Source: UBA4971 sp900019985 (GTDB lineage: Bacteria > Bacillota > SHA-98 > UBA4971). From it: a DNA stretch of 64,000 nt. The DNA is taken from positions 186,001 through 250,000 of the forward strand of contig JBMNFG010000011.1 of NCBI GenBank assembly GCA_050949175.1, read 5' to 3'. Below the pieces are notes generated by a model. The model was not told where the DNA came from and ran no database searches. It was given only the letters and a program-made list of their open reading frames with translations. The position numbers were made by a program, and so were the translations under genes. Positions 54,701 to 63,387 of the stretch are shown here, piece after piece; the stretch's first letter is position 1, and each line of letters opens with the position of its first letter.

Positions 54701-55699
54701 AAAGCAGTCCTCCTTTAGGCCTTTTAGGAGTTCTCTTGCCTCATTCCTTCGGGCTTGGGCTTCAGATTTCAAATCCTCATCACAAGAGCCAGGTTTTGCA
54801 CTTGGAAGACGCGCAAACTCCAACGCGCTCAACAGCCGGGCAAGCCCTTCCCAATCCTTGTCCGTGCACGCCTCCAGTATCTTGCTGCAAGAATCCATCT
54901 CAGCCCTGAGCAGCTCTAAATAGGAGGAAGGGCCTCCGGGCATGCCTGCCAGCTCCACTGCCCGCTCAAGGCTGCGGTATGCCATCTGTGCTTTGCGTAT
55001 CACTCCCTGGCGGGCACGTTCTGCCCAATGCAGGTCATAGATGGAGGTATCAGCCTTGATAGAGAACATTGAGGACAGCCGGGACAACCATTTATTAGGA
55101 TCAGGCCTGCTCCGGGAAAACTCATAAACACGGAGGGCCAGGTCTTTAACTCTTTCGTCACCCCTTCTGCCTCCGTACCTGTCTATGAGATCTGTAAAAG
55201 CATCTGCGAAGAGAGGATCGTCATAGAAGCTTTCAAACAGCTCATCTATAACTTCCAGCTCCAGCAGCTGGCTTTCCACGTCATCCATTACTCGAAAAGC
55301 AGGGTCGATTCCCAATCTGTAGAAATACTGCCTGATGATCCTGTGACAAAAAGAATGGATCGTCGAGATGTCAGCCCTGCTGACCAAGGCCAATTGCTTG
55401 GCAAGCCTTGTGCATCCGGGGTTGGAATCCAGCTCCTCTTCCAGAGCTCTTGCTATTCTGTCCCTCATCTCGGATGCTGCTGCATCAGTAAAAGTGACAA
55501 CAAGCAGCTCGTCTATGTCTACAGGATTCTGAGCACGAGTAAGGAGGTAGACTACCCGCTCGACTAAGACTGCAGTCTTCCCTGCACCTGCTGCAGCAGA
55601 GACCAGGAGGTTGCGGCCTCGTGTAGTTATTGCATCCAGCTGCTCTTCAGTCCACTTGATTTTACTCTTGGCACTAGGGGATCCTGTCTTATCTGTCAT
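51764..55699 (-). CDS. addA: ATP-dependent helicase/nuclease subunit A
   Basis: UvrD-type 3'-5' helicase with a C-terminal RecB-like nuclease, the AddA subunit of the Chi-recognising AddAB complex that processes double-strand breaks. 1311 residues from the ATG at 55699, whose ATGA overlaps the addB stop codon (translational coupling). Motif I VSAAAGAGKTAVLVERV, motif II VDEYQDINPVQNEIL, motif VI YVAMTRARERLILVG and the nuclease motif GIIDCIIDEDDGFVLIDFKTG (in part) are intact. An Asp/Pro/Glu-rich insert near residue 560 (GWKDEDPEDLKDPEDPEDLE) is unusual and looks like a low-complexity loop. Confidence 0.96.
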   Translation of the reverse strand: MTDKTGSPSAKSKIKWTEEQLDAITTRGRNLLVSAAAGAGKTAVLVERVVYLLTRAQNPVDIDELLVVTFTDAAASEMRDRIARALEEELDSNPGCTRLAKQLALVSRADISTIHSFCHRIIRQYFYRLGIDPAFRVMDDVESQLLELEVIDELFESFYDDPLFADAFTDLIDRYGGRRGDERVKDLALRVYEFSRSRPDPNKWLSRLSSMFSIKADTSIYDLHWAERARQGVIRKAQMAYRSLERAVELAGMPGGPSSYLELLRAEMDSCSKILEACTDKDWEGLARLLSALEFARLPSAKPGSCDEDLKSEAQARRNEARELLKGLKEDCFSRPPQELVDDIRAIAQSMQAFVHVVKEFAKAYTAAKREKSLVDFNDLEHLCLEVLREPDEETGGWTGSDVAKELQERYKEILVDEYQDINPVQNEILSLVSSPRNSFMVGDVKQSIYRFRLAEPRLFMEKHREYPKGDATGDSKRIDLAKNFRSRQSVINFVNFIFRQVFSQGVGEIDYDADAELVAGYDYPAHDTGLFRGDIDNPPVEVYLVDRGAAWDRQVSGDVEDLPGRPGDGSPGGAADKDTDRGWKDEDPEDLKDPEDPEDLEALEVEGRLIARRIAEMVRGTTTDPGPEFQVWDKERKAYRPVSYRDIVVLMRATKARANVLMEVFRQADIPAYAELGTGYFEAVEVETMLSLLRIIDNPRQDIPLAAVLRSPLVGFSPDELAKIRLCSKDNDFYHALETAPSELEDVQLASKVAGFLERLESWRTVARRVPLSALVWQLYRDTGYFDYVGGMPGGVQRQANLRAFHERARQFDRFSRQGLVRFLRFIDRLREAEGDLGTARALGETEDVVRIMSIHKSKGLEFPVVFIPDMGKEFNMQDLKGDILFHSEEGLGPVYSDFLKRIKYPTIAYHGVREARLKETISEEMRVLYVAMTRARERLILVGSDKDLTKAAAEWRSNAPATGWGLPEDVLYSARRFLDWVGPCLVRHKNGARIPGDEDSGRYSADPVVYDDLAEFTVSVLSVGEACSGFENLTDSGLKGADIDWNLVVRAHPLGRQPNPELWQEIQAHASWQYPYSPLAEKASKVAWAEIKRRFDFSTEDAELSREDAFPAPPEQGRLAPPPGFLQSAKITPSERGEATHLVIQHLDLKGPLDVSSIEESIETMVDAELLTGELAREVDVRSISDFFESSLGRRVTADPDRVMREVPFSLGIPAARVYPELSGLGEDVLETERVLVQGIIDCIIDEDDGFVLIDFKTGGRPGDDPEAIAGRYLGQILVYKEALETIYKKPVKEAYIYLLSMRKAILIT

Positions 55700-58600
55700 A
55701 CCTTTTCGCCTTTCCCTCCGGAGGCACACCCTTGGCCTTGTATTACCGACCAGAACTCGTCATCCTCCAGTCGTCTCAGGTTGCGGTAGGTATTGCCGCG
55801 AATCAAGATATCAAACCCGCATACCGGTTTGTAACTGCAATGCTCACACGCTCGCTTAGTCCCTTTCCTGTATGGTTTGATCCCTATCTCTCCCCTTCGG
55901 ATCTCTTCAGCGAGGTCCTTCAGTTTATCCTTCAAAAACTCAGAAAGAACCTCATACTTCTCTGAATCAATAACAGGCGCCTTCGACCTCTTCGAGGGGA
56001 GCCCTTTCTTCGTTATGCCTGCAGCAATCAGTTTCGATTCTCTACCGGCTTCGACCTGGGAATCCATAAGTTGTATTACATCTTTACCTCCTATGATGAT
56101 CCCGTTCATTCGGAGTTTCTTCATGCGTTCTTCTTCCAGTTCATCGTCGTCGATGGGGCCGTCGGCGGAAACAAACGGGTCAATTATGGGGAAGTACAGA
56201 GCACCTGCAGGCAGGACTTCTGTCCCCTTGGATTTCTTCCAGTTCTCCACAACTACAAGGAGATAGACAAGGAGCTGGAGGGTAAGCCCGTAGTACACAT
56301 CGTGAAGACGCAAGGATTTTGGGCTGCTTTTGTAATCGATGACCCGAACATAGCAGCTATCCTCTGACTCTGCGATATCGACCCTGTCTATGCGGCCTCT
56401 TATCGCCAGGCTTCCACCTGTCTCAAGGGGGATGCTAAGAGCAGGCATTCCTCCCGGCTCGCCAAAAACCACCTCATGCTCTATCGGCTGAAAGCTGCTA
56501 TGCTTTTCGTGTTCCGCCAAAACGGCAACTGCATTATTAAGTATCCTCTCAAGCACCCTTGCCATATAACGATACCTGGCAGATGACAAGAGGATTTCGT
56601 TTTGGAGTTTAGGCGCCAGTTCATCCACTATCCCTTTAACAAGATCAGCGATCTCAGACTGCTCCATAGCTGCCAGTCTTTTTGAATCTTCAAGCTCAGA
56701 AAAAAGCCTATTCATTGCTTCGTGCATAAACATGCCCATTCCCGGGGGCTCCAGCTTATAGAGCTCCCTCTCTTTAAGCCCTAAGATACTCCCGGCAAAA
56801 TGAGCAAACGGACACGATGCAAACTTCTCCAGCCGGGTTACGCTTGTGCGCAACCGATCTTTGATATAACCTTCGATCACAGGCTTGCTGAGCTTTCCTG
56901 CATCGTTTGAGAACCCAAGACTCCCCAGGATGAATGAGGCATCCTTTCGCCGGCCGGGCTCGCTTACAAGCCATTCATAGACATCCAACCAGAACCCGCC
57001 GATCTGCTGTCCGCCGCGGCTTCTCTGGAAGACCCGGGAAAGAAGGGCTGCAGCCTTCTTCTCCGATGTGATGCTGTCAAGGGCCTCGTCTCCGGGTGCA
57101 GGCAGATCCATCCCTTTGAACTCCTCTTTGACTTTAGGAAAGAGCTCCTTTATCTGACCGACAACCTGGGATGGGCGTTTTGCTTTTCCTTCCCCGTCAG
57201 CCAGGGGATAGCTTATCTGGAGGAAATCCCATGCTCTGGTAAGGGCAACATAGACGTTGTATTGCTCCTGCAATTGAGTGAGCCTGCTGTCAGGAGCAAT
57301 GGCCAGGTGAGACTCTTTTAACCGCAGCCTGTCCCGGTCTGTAAGGATAGAGTCTTCCGCTGTCCGCTTGGGGAAAGCGTCATATGTAGCTCCCATCAGG
57401 AAGGCCGCCTTAAGCGGAGGATGTCTCGACCTGTCAGTTGAACCTACTATGACCTGGTCCAAGGCCGGCGGAATAAGACCGAGAGTCAGGTTCTCGAGGC
57501 CTGCCTCCATTATTTCAGCGAATTCTTTCGAAGACATCTCCTTATCGCCTAGAGCTTGGACGACTTCATCAAGGAGTTCGATAATGGCATTCCAAACCTG
57601 TTCGTTTTCCCTTGCCCCTTCCGGATCCCCTGAATCAATACGCTCCTTTCGCCACTTGTCCAAGCGCTGATCGACTCCCAAACCGATGAGAAGCTCAAAT
57701 AAGGCTTCGGCCATATCCCGCACTGAGATGCTGGGTCTCTGCAATCTGCGGTAGAACGTTATTAAGTCTTCCGTAGCCCTTCTTCTGACATCATCAATAA
57801 TCGTGAGAGGATCTTCGTCTCCGGCCCAGTCTTCCTGTATGACTTCCTCAGGTTCGCCGAATCCGTATGTCCGCCGGAAAGCCCACGGCTTTGCATCAAG
57901 CCATGACTCTCCCAGAATGCCGTGGGCTAGCACGTAGTTTTCCAGTATATCGACTTCGCTTCGCAACACGGGAATAAGGTCTGTTTTCAGGTAACGGAAT
58001 ACAGGCTCCTGCCTGAACCCGTACGAAGCTATCTCAAGGGCTGATCTTATGAGTTCAATTAAAGGGTGATGGGCCACAGGACGTCTTCTGTCTATAAAAC
58101 ACGGTATCCCGTAATCCCGGAAGATCGGTGCGATGAGGTCGTGGTATTCATCGAGTTCAGGGACGATGACTCCTATATCGCGAAAGCGCATGCCTTCTTC
58201 CCTTACAAGCCTGAGGATCTCCAGGGCCACAGCTTCCGTTTCAGCCCTGGGATTTGCACACGCCACCAACTTAAGCCCGTGCGGTACTTCCGTAAACCGT
58301 TTGGCCGGCCTTGAAGCGAATTCCCGCTCAAGATGGCAAAGGGCAGGCACTCTCTTCGGGGCATCTTTACCGTCAAGGATCAAAGGAGGCTCTATCTCAA
58401 CGTTAAGCTCGTAAGCAAGGCTTTTGAGATAATTGTACGTCTCCCATGTAGGATAAAAGAGATCTATTTCTGAAGGGCGCCGAGATGCATCTTCGGGATC
58501 CAACAGGAGAGCGATGTTGACTTCCTCTGCAGCGACAAGCAATGCACCGAGCACCGAATACTCCTGCGGAGCAAAACCTCGAAACCCGTCAACCCACACA

Positions 58601-59208
58601 ATCGCCCCTCGCACCAGACTCGACTTACGTATCCTTTGTGCAGCGCAAGTCAGGTACTCGTCAGGGTCCAGGTACTTATCTCCCAGATACTCGCGATAGG
58701 CTTTGGTCAAGATTATGAGATCGTTCAGTTTAAGAGTGACAGGAATATCACCGAGGCCCTTATCCACAAGCTCATCTCTGGCTTTCTCCAGGTCGGGAAG
58801 ACTGACGTTATACATGCTCATTTCCTTTAAAGTGGAAGACAGGCACGCAGCAAATCCATACTGCTTTGATGCCGAGGCAAAAAGCCTGAGGCTGTCCCTG
58901 TTTTCATGGATCAAGGATCGCAAGGCCATAACCTTGCCGAGCTCTCTGATTTGTTTACGCCCGCCCCCTCCCACCTCATTCAGAACCCTGCCTGCAAGCC
59001 GCTGGAAGCTTAGCACCTGTGCACGGGCAAACCCGCGCAAGCCGGGCATGTTGATGAGCATATGCTCCATCTGGAAGGTAGCCTGATCAGGCACAAGGAG
59101 AATAATGGGGGGTCCGTTGGGGTCCTCGATAAGGGCTTTTCTGATGTTTTCAAGACAGGTGCGGGTCTTGCCTGTTCCCGCCCGTCCCAAAATGAATCTT
59201 AGACTCAT
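55696..59208 (-). CDS. addB: ATP-dependent helicase/nuclease subunit B
   Basis: AddB, 1170 residues, partner of AddA; it holds the inactive helicase fold that reads Chi and a second nuclease domain. A Walker A motif is kept at the N-terminus (ILGRAGTGKTRTCLENI). The nuclease motif is RGRIDRVDIAESEDSCYVRV and IDYKSSPKSL. Cysteines for the 4Fe-4S staple are in KFASCPFAHFAG and near the C-terminus in CEHCSYKPVCGFD. First gene of the addBA operon; divergent from the radical SAM gene with 146 bp between them. Confidence 0.95.
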   Translation of the reverse strand: MSLRFILGRAGTGKTRTCLENIRKALIEDPNGPPIILLVPDQATFQMEHMLINMPGLRGFARAQVLSFQRLAGRVLNEVGGGGRKQIRELGKVMALRSLIHENRDSLRLFASASKQYGFAACLSSTLKEMSMYNVSLPDLEKARDELVDKGLGDIPVTLKLNDLIILTKAYREYLGDKYLDPDEYLTCAAQRIRKSSLVRGAIVWVDGFRGFAPQEYSVLGALLVAAEEVNIALLLDPEDASRRPSEIDLFYPTWETYNYLKSLAYELNVEIEPPLILDGKDAPKRVPALCHLEREFASRPAKRFTEVPHGLKLVACANPRAETEAVALEILRLVREEGMRFRDIGVIVPELDEYHDLIAPIFRDYGIPCFIDRRRPVAHHPLIELIRSALEIASYGFRQEPVFRYLKTDLIPVLRSEVDILENYVLAHGILGESWLDAKPWAFRRTYGFGEPEEVIQEDWAGDEDPLTIIDDVRRRATEDLITFYRRLQRPSISVRDMAEALFELLIGLGVDQRLDKWRKERIDSGDPEGARENEQVWNAIIELLDEVVQALGDKEMSSKEFAEIMEAGLENLTLGLIPPALDQVIVGSTDRSRHPPLKAAFLMGATYDAFPKRTAEDSILTDRDRLRLKESHLAIAPDSRLTQLQEQYNVYVALTRAWDFLQISYPLADGEGKAKRPSQVVGQIKELFPKVKEEFKGMDLPAPGDEALDSITSEKKAAALLSRVFQRSRGGQQIGGFWLDVYEWLVSEPGRRKDASFILGSLGFSNDAGKLSKPVIEGYIKDRLRTSVTRLEKFASCPFAHFAGSILGLKERELYKLEPPGMGMFMHEAMNRLFSELEDSKRLAAMEQSEIADLVKGIVDELAPKLQNEILLSSARYRYMARVLERILNNAVAVLAEHEKHSSFQPIEHEVVFGEPGGMPALSIPLETGGSLAIRGRIDRVDIAESEDSCYVRVIDYKSSPKSLRLHDVYYGLTLQLLVYLLVVVENWKKSKGTEVLPAGALYFPIIDPFVSADGPIDDDELEEERMKKLRMNGIIIGGKDVIQLMDSQVEAGRESKLIAAGITKKGLPSKRSKAPVIDSEKYEVLSEFLKDKLKDLAEEIRRGEIGIKPYRKGTKRACEHCSYKPVCGFDILIRGNTYRNLRRLEDDEFWSVIQGQGCASGGKGEKV

Positions 59209-59354
59209 GGATTATTCCTCCGCTCCTTCATAAATTGTTCCTCTTGTTGATAAAAAATCCTCCTCCCCTTGGATCCACAGGAAGTTCCCCTTGACGCAAT
59301 ATTGAACTTGGGGCATGCTTGATCCGAAGACGTGTTTGAGAGGAGAAGGCCACA

Positions 59355-60746
59355 ATGAACTCATCCGCCGGCCAACTGCACAGAGACTCCGGAATGTTCC
59401 ACGTAACTCTGGATCCTGAAGGACCCGGTGTAATCAGGCTCCATTTGAGAAGGGCGGAGAAGAACTTGTGGAACCTCTTAGGAAAGCCGAGACTGTCTAA
59501 GCTATGGATCAACGGAACCCAGCTCCTTCTGCTTGAAGATTCAGCAGCAGATATAGTTCAGTCCATCATAGAGACGGCCCAAGATGAAACGCGCCCCGGG
59601 GAAGAGGTTTCTTTGGAGAGTTGGCGCAAGATCAAAAAAGAAATCGGAAAGAGAGTTCAGAATCTTTATCCGCGAACCCCTATTTCGCGGATTGAAGAAG
59701 ATATCGATTATATATACGGATTGATTGTGGAATTATCTAAAGGCGCGTGTCCGAAAGATTTAGGAATAGAAGGCCAGATAATCGATTATGAGGAATGGCA
59801 TATCCCCGCCAGGATGGACCTTATGATCTCGTCAATGAAGGGTTCAGGCTGCCAGAATGCGTGCTCATGGTGTTATGCAGCTGATATGCCTGATATACCT
59901 GAGCTGGACACCGATTCCTGGAAAAAGGTCCTGGATATGCTATGGGAAATCGGTATCCCGCATATAGATTTCACCGGAGGAGAGCCGACAACAAGGTCTG
60001 ACCTGATTGAACTCATAGAGTATGCCGAAAGATTCGTAACAGGCCTCATAACCAACGGAAGAGCCATACCGCACCTTGCGAAAGATTTAAAGAGGGTAAG
60101 TTTAGATTACATCCAGATAAGCATAGAATCAGCTGACCCTAAGATCCATGATAAGATTGTCAACTCGCCGGGGGCATGGAAGGAGACGGTCAGCGGAATC
60201 CGGGCCGCTCTCGATGAAGGGCTTTATACATCCACCAATACGACCCTTACGCGGGAGAACGCAGATGGTTTCCCTGAGCTCATTCGGTTTCTTGCAGATC
60301 TGGGTGTCCGCTACATCGGATGCAACAGCCTGATTAAAACAGGCGGAGGGCGAAACCACAAAGATGCCATGGATGAGGCTGAGCTCGAAGCAATCCTCAA
60401 GAAGGCTGTTGATGTTGCAGATGAACTTAAGCTTGAACTTAGCTGGTTTACACCCACGTGCTACCTGAAGCTGAATCCTGTTAACCTTGGGTTAGGAGCC
60501 AAATCCTGTTCAGCATGCACAACTAATATGGCAATAAGGCCTGACGGAGTGGTGGTGCCTTGCCAGTCATGGCTGCACGATGAAGGTCTCGGCAACATCC
60601 TCGAGGAGCCATGGGAGAGGATCTTCAACCATCCCCTTGCACGCAGGATAAGAGCACATGAACTCAAGGACCCAAAGTGCGGCGATTGCCCGCACCTTGC
60701 TGTGTGTGGTGGCGCTTGTCAGATAGAACAAGTCTTGCCTAAGTGA
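59355..60746 (+). CDS. Radical SAM/SPASM enzyme, candidate peptide maturase
   Basis: 463 residues. Residues 15-75 (GVIRLHLRRAEKNLWN, KLWINGTQLLLLEDSAADIV) look like a small PqqD-like recognition domain. The radical SAM CxxxCxxC is Cys166-Cys170-Cys173 in GSGCQNACSWCYA, followed by FTGGEPTTRSDL (SAM-binding GGE) and IQISIESADPKIHD. The C-terminus is a SPASM domain with auxiliary-cluster cysteines (SCSACTTNMAIRPDGVVVPC, KCGDCPHLAVCGGACQIEQ). The ATG follows GAGAGGAGAAGG. It leads a same-strand group with a Cys-rich-tailed membrane protein 107 bp downstream, suggesting that protein as substrate. Confidence 0.9.
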   Translation: MNSSAGQLHRDSGMFHVTLDPEGPGVIRLHLRRAEKNLWNLLGKPRLSKLWINGTQLLLLEDSAADIVQSIIETAQDETRPGEEVSLESWRKIKKEIGKRVQNLYPRTPISRIEEDIDYIYGLIVELSKGACPKDLGIEGQIIDYEEWHIPARMDLMISSMKGSGCQNACSWCYAADMPDIPELDTDSWKKVLDMLWEIGIPHIDFTGGEPTTRSDLIELIEYAERFVTGLITNGRAIPHLAKDLKRVSLDYIQISIESADPKIHDKIVNSPGAWKETVSGIRAALDEGLYTSTNTTLTRENADGFPELIRFLADLGVRYIGCNSLIKTGGGRNHKDAMDEAELEAILKKAVDVADELKLELSWFTPTCYLKLNPVNLGLGAKSCSACTTNMAIRPDGVVVPCQSWLHDEGLGNILEEPWERIFNHPLARRIRAHELKDPKCGDCPHLAVCGGACQIEQVLPK

Positions 60747-60853
60747 TGTGCAGGGAAACGAAAAGCGGAAACGAAAGGCTGCACGAAACCCAGATGCTGC
60801 GCAAAACCTAAGTCGCGGTCACGCACAGGATCTAAGAGAAAGAGGTTATTATA

Positions 60854-62014
60854 ATGGGAAAAAGCCTCCCTCATACAAGACATATAACATGGATCCGTAT
60901 ATGTATCTTCCTCGCAGTCTTCTGCTGCGTTCTCACGCTTCCGGTATTTGCAGATACCGGCACCTATAAGATAAAAGACTATGCAGTAGAGATAACCCCC
61001 CAGCCTGACGGCAGCTGGGTGGCTTACTATACTCAAGAATGGGAAGTGCTCAGCGGATCGATTCCTTGGGTTACCGTAGGCCTGCCTAACGCAAACTATG
61101 AAGTGATTTCTTGGACCGGCGCAGCAACCCAAGTGAAGCCTGACAACCAGGGTGCGTGGAGCGGGGTTTACGTCCAACTGGATAATGACTACAGAAGGGG
61201 AGAAAGCTTCAATTTCGGGTTTAAGGTGATTCAGCAGAGAGTCGCCTACCCCAAAGAAGGTTCACACGTGGAGTTTTCCTTCACTCCCGGTTGGTACGAT
61301 AACAGTCCGGTTGAGCGCATGACGATTACTTTAGATAACCCCTGGTCGCCGGAGGATTTAAGATATACATCCCCTACCCCTACGGAGCAGCACGACAATA
61401 AGGTCGTATGGGTGACATCTCTCAGGCCGGGTCAGCGCTTCAACGTCGATTTCGCGTTTTCACCTGAAGTCTTCACCGAACTCCGGCAGACTCCAAGGGG
61501 ATCTATGCCAGGGGCATCCGGTGAGGGCGAAGAAATGTTCGATGCTGCCATCATCGGCTTTATCATCCTTTTCATTTTTATCTTGCTATTCCTTATAATT
61601 ATCAGCGCCATCTTAAGAAGCCGTCGAAGGTATTACCGCCCGAGACGTGGAATTTACTATGGGACTCCTAAGCCTTTCGTTGCACCTGTACCTGCCGTTC
61701 CGGGCACAAGACTACGAAGGGTGCCAGGTAAGAAGGGAGAGTCTCCTAAGTCGGGAGATTCCAAGAAATCCGGAAGCGGAGGCGGTGGTTTCGGCGGTAG
61801 ATCTAGCGGGTGTTATTGCGTATCGTGCGCATGTGCCTGCGTATCATGTGCATGCGCATGTGCGTGCGCAGGAGGGCGAGGAGCAGGTTGTGCACAGAAG
61901 TTCAGCCGGATGGGCTTAACTGATAAACGAGACACAAAGGCAGAGATCGCCCGGAAGAACACAGAGGCCGCTTGGAAGAACCATGAGACGGAAACAGAAA
62001 GAGCTGACATGTGA
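60854..62014 (+). CDS. Membrane protein with ten-cysteine cytoplasmic tail, DUF2207-like
   Basis: 386 residues. A signal peptide (CIFLAVFCCVLTLPVFADTG) is followed by an extracytoplasmic beta-domain (KIKDYAVEITPQPDGSWVAY and on, to about 215). One strong membrane helix (AAIIGFIILFIFILLFLIII, about 235-258) and a basic linker follow. The tail is GGGGFGGRSSG and then ten cysteines between Cys320 and Cys346, spaced CxC, CxxC and CxC, with GGRGAG before the last. Cys codons alternate TGT and TGC, so the tail is not a fresh DNA repeat. A charged helix ends the protein. The fold plan and the LemA/TPM neighbours fit DUF2207-type proteins. The stop overlaps the next gene by 4 nt. Confidence 0.8.
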   Translation: MGKSLPHTRHITWIRICIFLAVFCCVLTLPVFADTGTYKIKDYAVEITPQPDGSWVAYYTQEWEVLSGSIPWVTVGLPNANYEVISWTGAATQVKPDNQGAWSGVYVQLDNDYRRGESFNFGFKVIQQRVAYPKEGSHVEFSFTPGWYDNSPVERMTITLDNPWSPEDLRYTSPTPTEQHDNKVVWVTSLRPGQRFNVDFAFSPEVFTELRQTPRGSMPGASGEGEEMFDAAIIGFIILFIFILLFLIIISAILRSRRRYYRPRRGIYYGTPKPFVAPVPAVPGTRLRRVPGKKGESPKSGDSKKSGSGGGGFGGRSSGCYCVSCACACVSCACACACAGGRGAGCAQKFSRMGLTDKRDTKAEIARKNTEAAWKNHETETERADM

Positions 62015-62682
62015 TGAACACCCACATGACACGTGTCAAACGGACTTCGCCTGACTTCGTAGGCGTGAAAACACCGCAATCTGTGGATTTTGCCAGGCTC
62101 TTATGGTTTCTCCTGGTTACAGCCTTGATCGTAGTCACAGTGTCAGGATGCGGGTTTATCAAGAACGCTCAACAATCCCCCGGCGGGACACCGGATATGC
62201 CTTATGACGAAAACGTTGAAGTCCCGTCAGGAGACCCTGATTTCCCCCCGCTAGGGCAGTACTGGGTAGTCGACCCTGACGGCCTCGTAGGGATATCAGC
62301 CATCCGGATGGCAGATGAAACACTTGACGACCTGAAATCTCAACGCATAGCCGAAGTGGTAATAGTCGTCCAAAAAGGTGTCAAGCATCCGGTTGAGTGG
62401 TCCACGCATTACGGTAGATGGCTCCGGCTGGGTGAAGCTGAAGGCCCACATCAGAATAATGGTCTTGTATTCTTGATAATACCTGATGCGCCTGGCAGCT
62501 CAGGCAGAGTTTGGTATAGTATCGGCAGAGGCTTGCCGAAGTTGACATCTTCTGATATGGGACCTCTCCTTGAAGAGGCAGCTTCATACGCTAATGCCGA
62601 TGATTTGGACGGAGCGGTAATATCCATCGCAAGGAATATCCATGACATTCTCCTGAAGATATATGGGAGGGGAGCGCAATGA
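62011..62682 (+). CDS. TPM-domain lipoprotein
   Basis: 223 residues. The hydrophobic segment LLVTALIVVTVSGCGFIKNA ends in a lipobox (VSGC), so the protein is probably lipid-anchored outside, although the N-terminal stretch before it is long (about 30 residues). The TPM domain (YgcG/phosphatase-like) spans residues 85-215: YWVVDPDGLVGISAIRMADE, IAEVVIVVQKG, NNGLVFLIIPD and RVWYSIGRGLPK. The start overlaps the upstream gene (ATGA) and the stop overlaps LemA (ATGA), so the three are translationally coupled. Confidence 0.88.
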   Translation: MMNTHMTRVKRTSPDFVGVKTPQSVDFARLLWFLLVTALIVVTVSGCGFIKNAQQSPGGTPDMPYDENVEVPSGDPDFPPLGQYWVVDPDGLVGISAIRMADETLDDLKSQRIAEVVIVVQKGVKHPVEWSTHYGRWLRLGEAEGPHQNNGLVFLIIPDAPGSSGRVWYSIGRGLPKLTSSDMGPLLEEAASYANADDLDGAVISIARNIHDILLKIYGRGAQ

Positions 62683-63314
62683 GAAGAGGTTGCCTCTTTG
62701 GGGCAATAATAGGCATTGTAATCTTAGTTATCGTTATCTCCGGATTCTCCTGGATAATGGGGATACAAAGGACCTTGGTACAGCGGCAGCAATCTGTATT
62801 GGCTCAAGAAGGCCGGTACGGAGCTGCTCTTGAGACTCTCAGCGAAAAAATCAAAGGAATATGGGCAATTCAAAGGGATTTCCTTGAACACGAAAAAGAT
62901 ACGCTCACCGATGTAATAAGAGCAAGGGCCGAAGCCTTGGACCGTTCAGGCCAGGAGTTTGCAGCTGCAGTAGCTGAAGGGGATCCTGACAAGACTATAG
63001 AAGCAGCAAACAGGTTCCAGGAAGCAACCCGTGGGCTCGCGCTGTCTGTGGATGTCGTTGCTCTTCAAGAAGCCTATCCGCAACTGTTTTCCCCTCCAAT
63101 AGTGCAACAGACCATGCGAGGCCTTGAAGAAGCCGTTAATGAGATTCGCACAGCTCTCGATGACTGGCAAGTGGCGATCCGAACATACAACACCTATCGA
63201 GGACAATGGCCTCAGAGCTTCGTAGCAGGTTTCCTGGGCTTCCCCGAGTCTTACGACTACTACAAGGCTGAAAAAGCCAAGCTGGACATGGATAAGCTTA
63301 TGCCTTCCAGATAG
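62679..63314 (+). CDS. LemA-like membrane protein
   Basis: 211 residues. One N-terminal membrane helix (LFGAIIGIVILVIVISGFSW) is followed by a long helical domain, ending with the typical LemA signature 'YN.......P....AGF.GFP' (RTYNTYRGQWPQSFVAGFLGFPESYDYY). LemA proteins are commonly encoded with TPM and DUF2207 proteins, as here. Their biochemical role is unknown; a structural or envelope-stress role is often assumed. Confidence 0.85.
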   Translation: MRRGCLFGAIIGIVILVIVISGFSWIMGIQRTLVQRQQSVLAQEGRYGAALETLSEKIKGIWAIQRDFLEHEKDTLTDVIRARAEALDRSGQEFAAAVAEGDPDKTIEAANRFQEATRGLALSVDVVALQEAYPQLFSPPIVQQTMRGLEEAVNEIRTALDDWQVAIRTYNTYRGQWPQSFVAGFLGFPESYDYYKAEKAKLDMDKLMPSR

Positions 63315-63387
63315 AAGGAAGGATATGGTGGGATAGAAGATAGGCTTACCTGGCCTACCTACTATAAACAAGAAAGGGTGATTAGGG

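Noticed and set aside
22840..60746. AMMECR1-MEMO-radical SAM triad
   Set aside because: The radical SAM gene is 36 kb from the AMMECR1 gene, has a SPASM domain and a different neighbourhood; no MEMO gene was seen.
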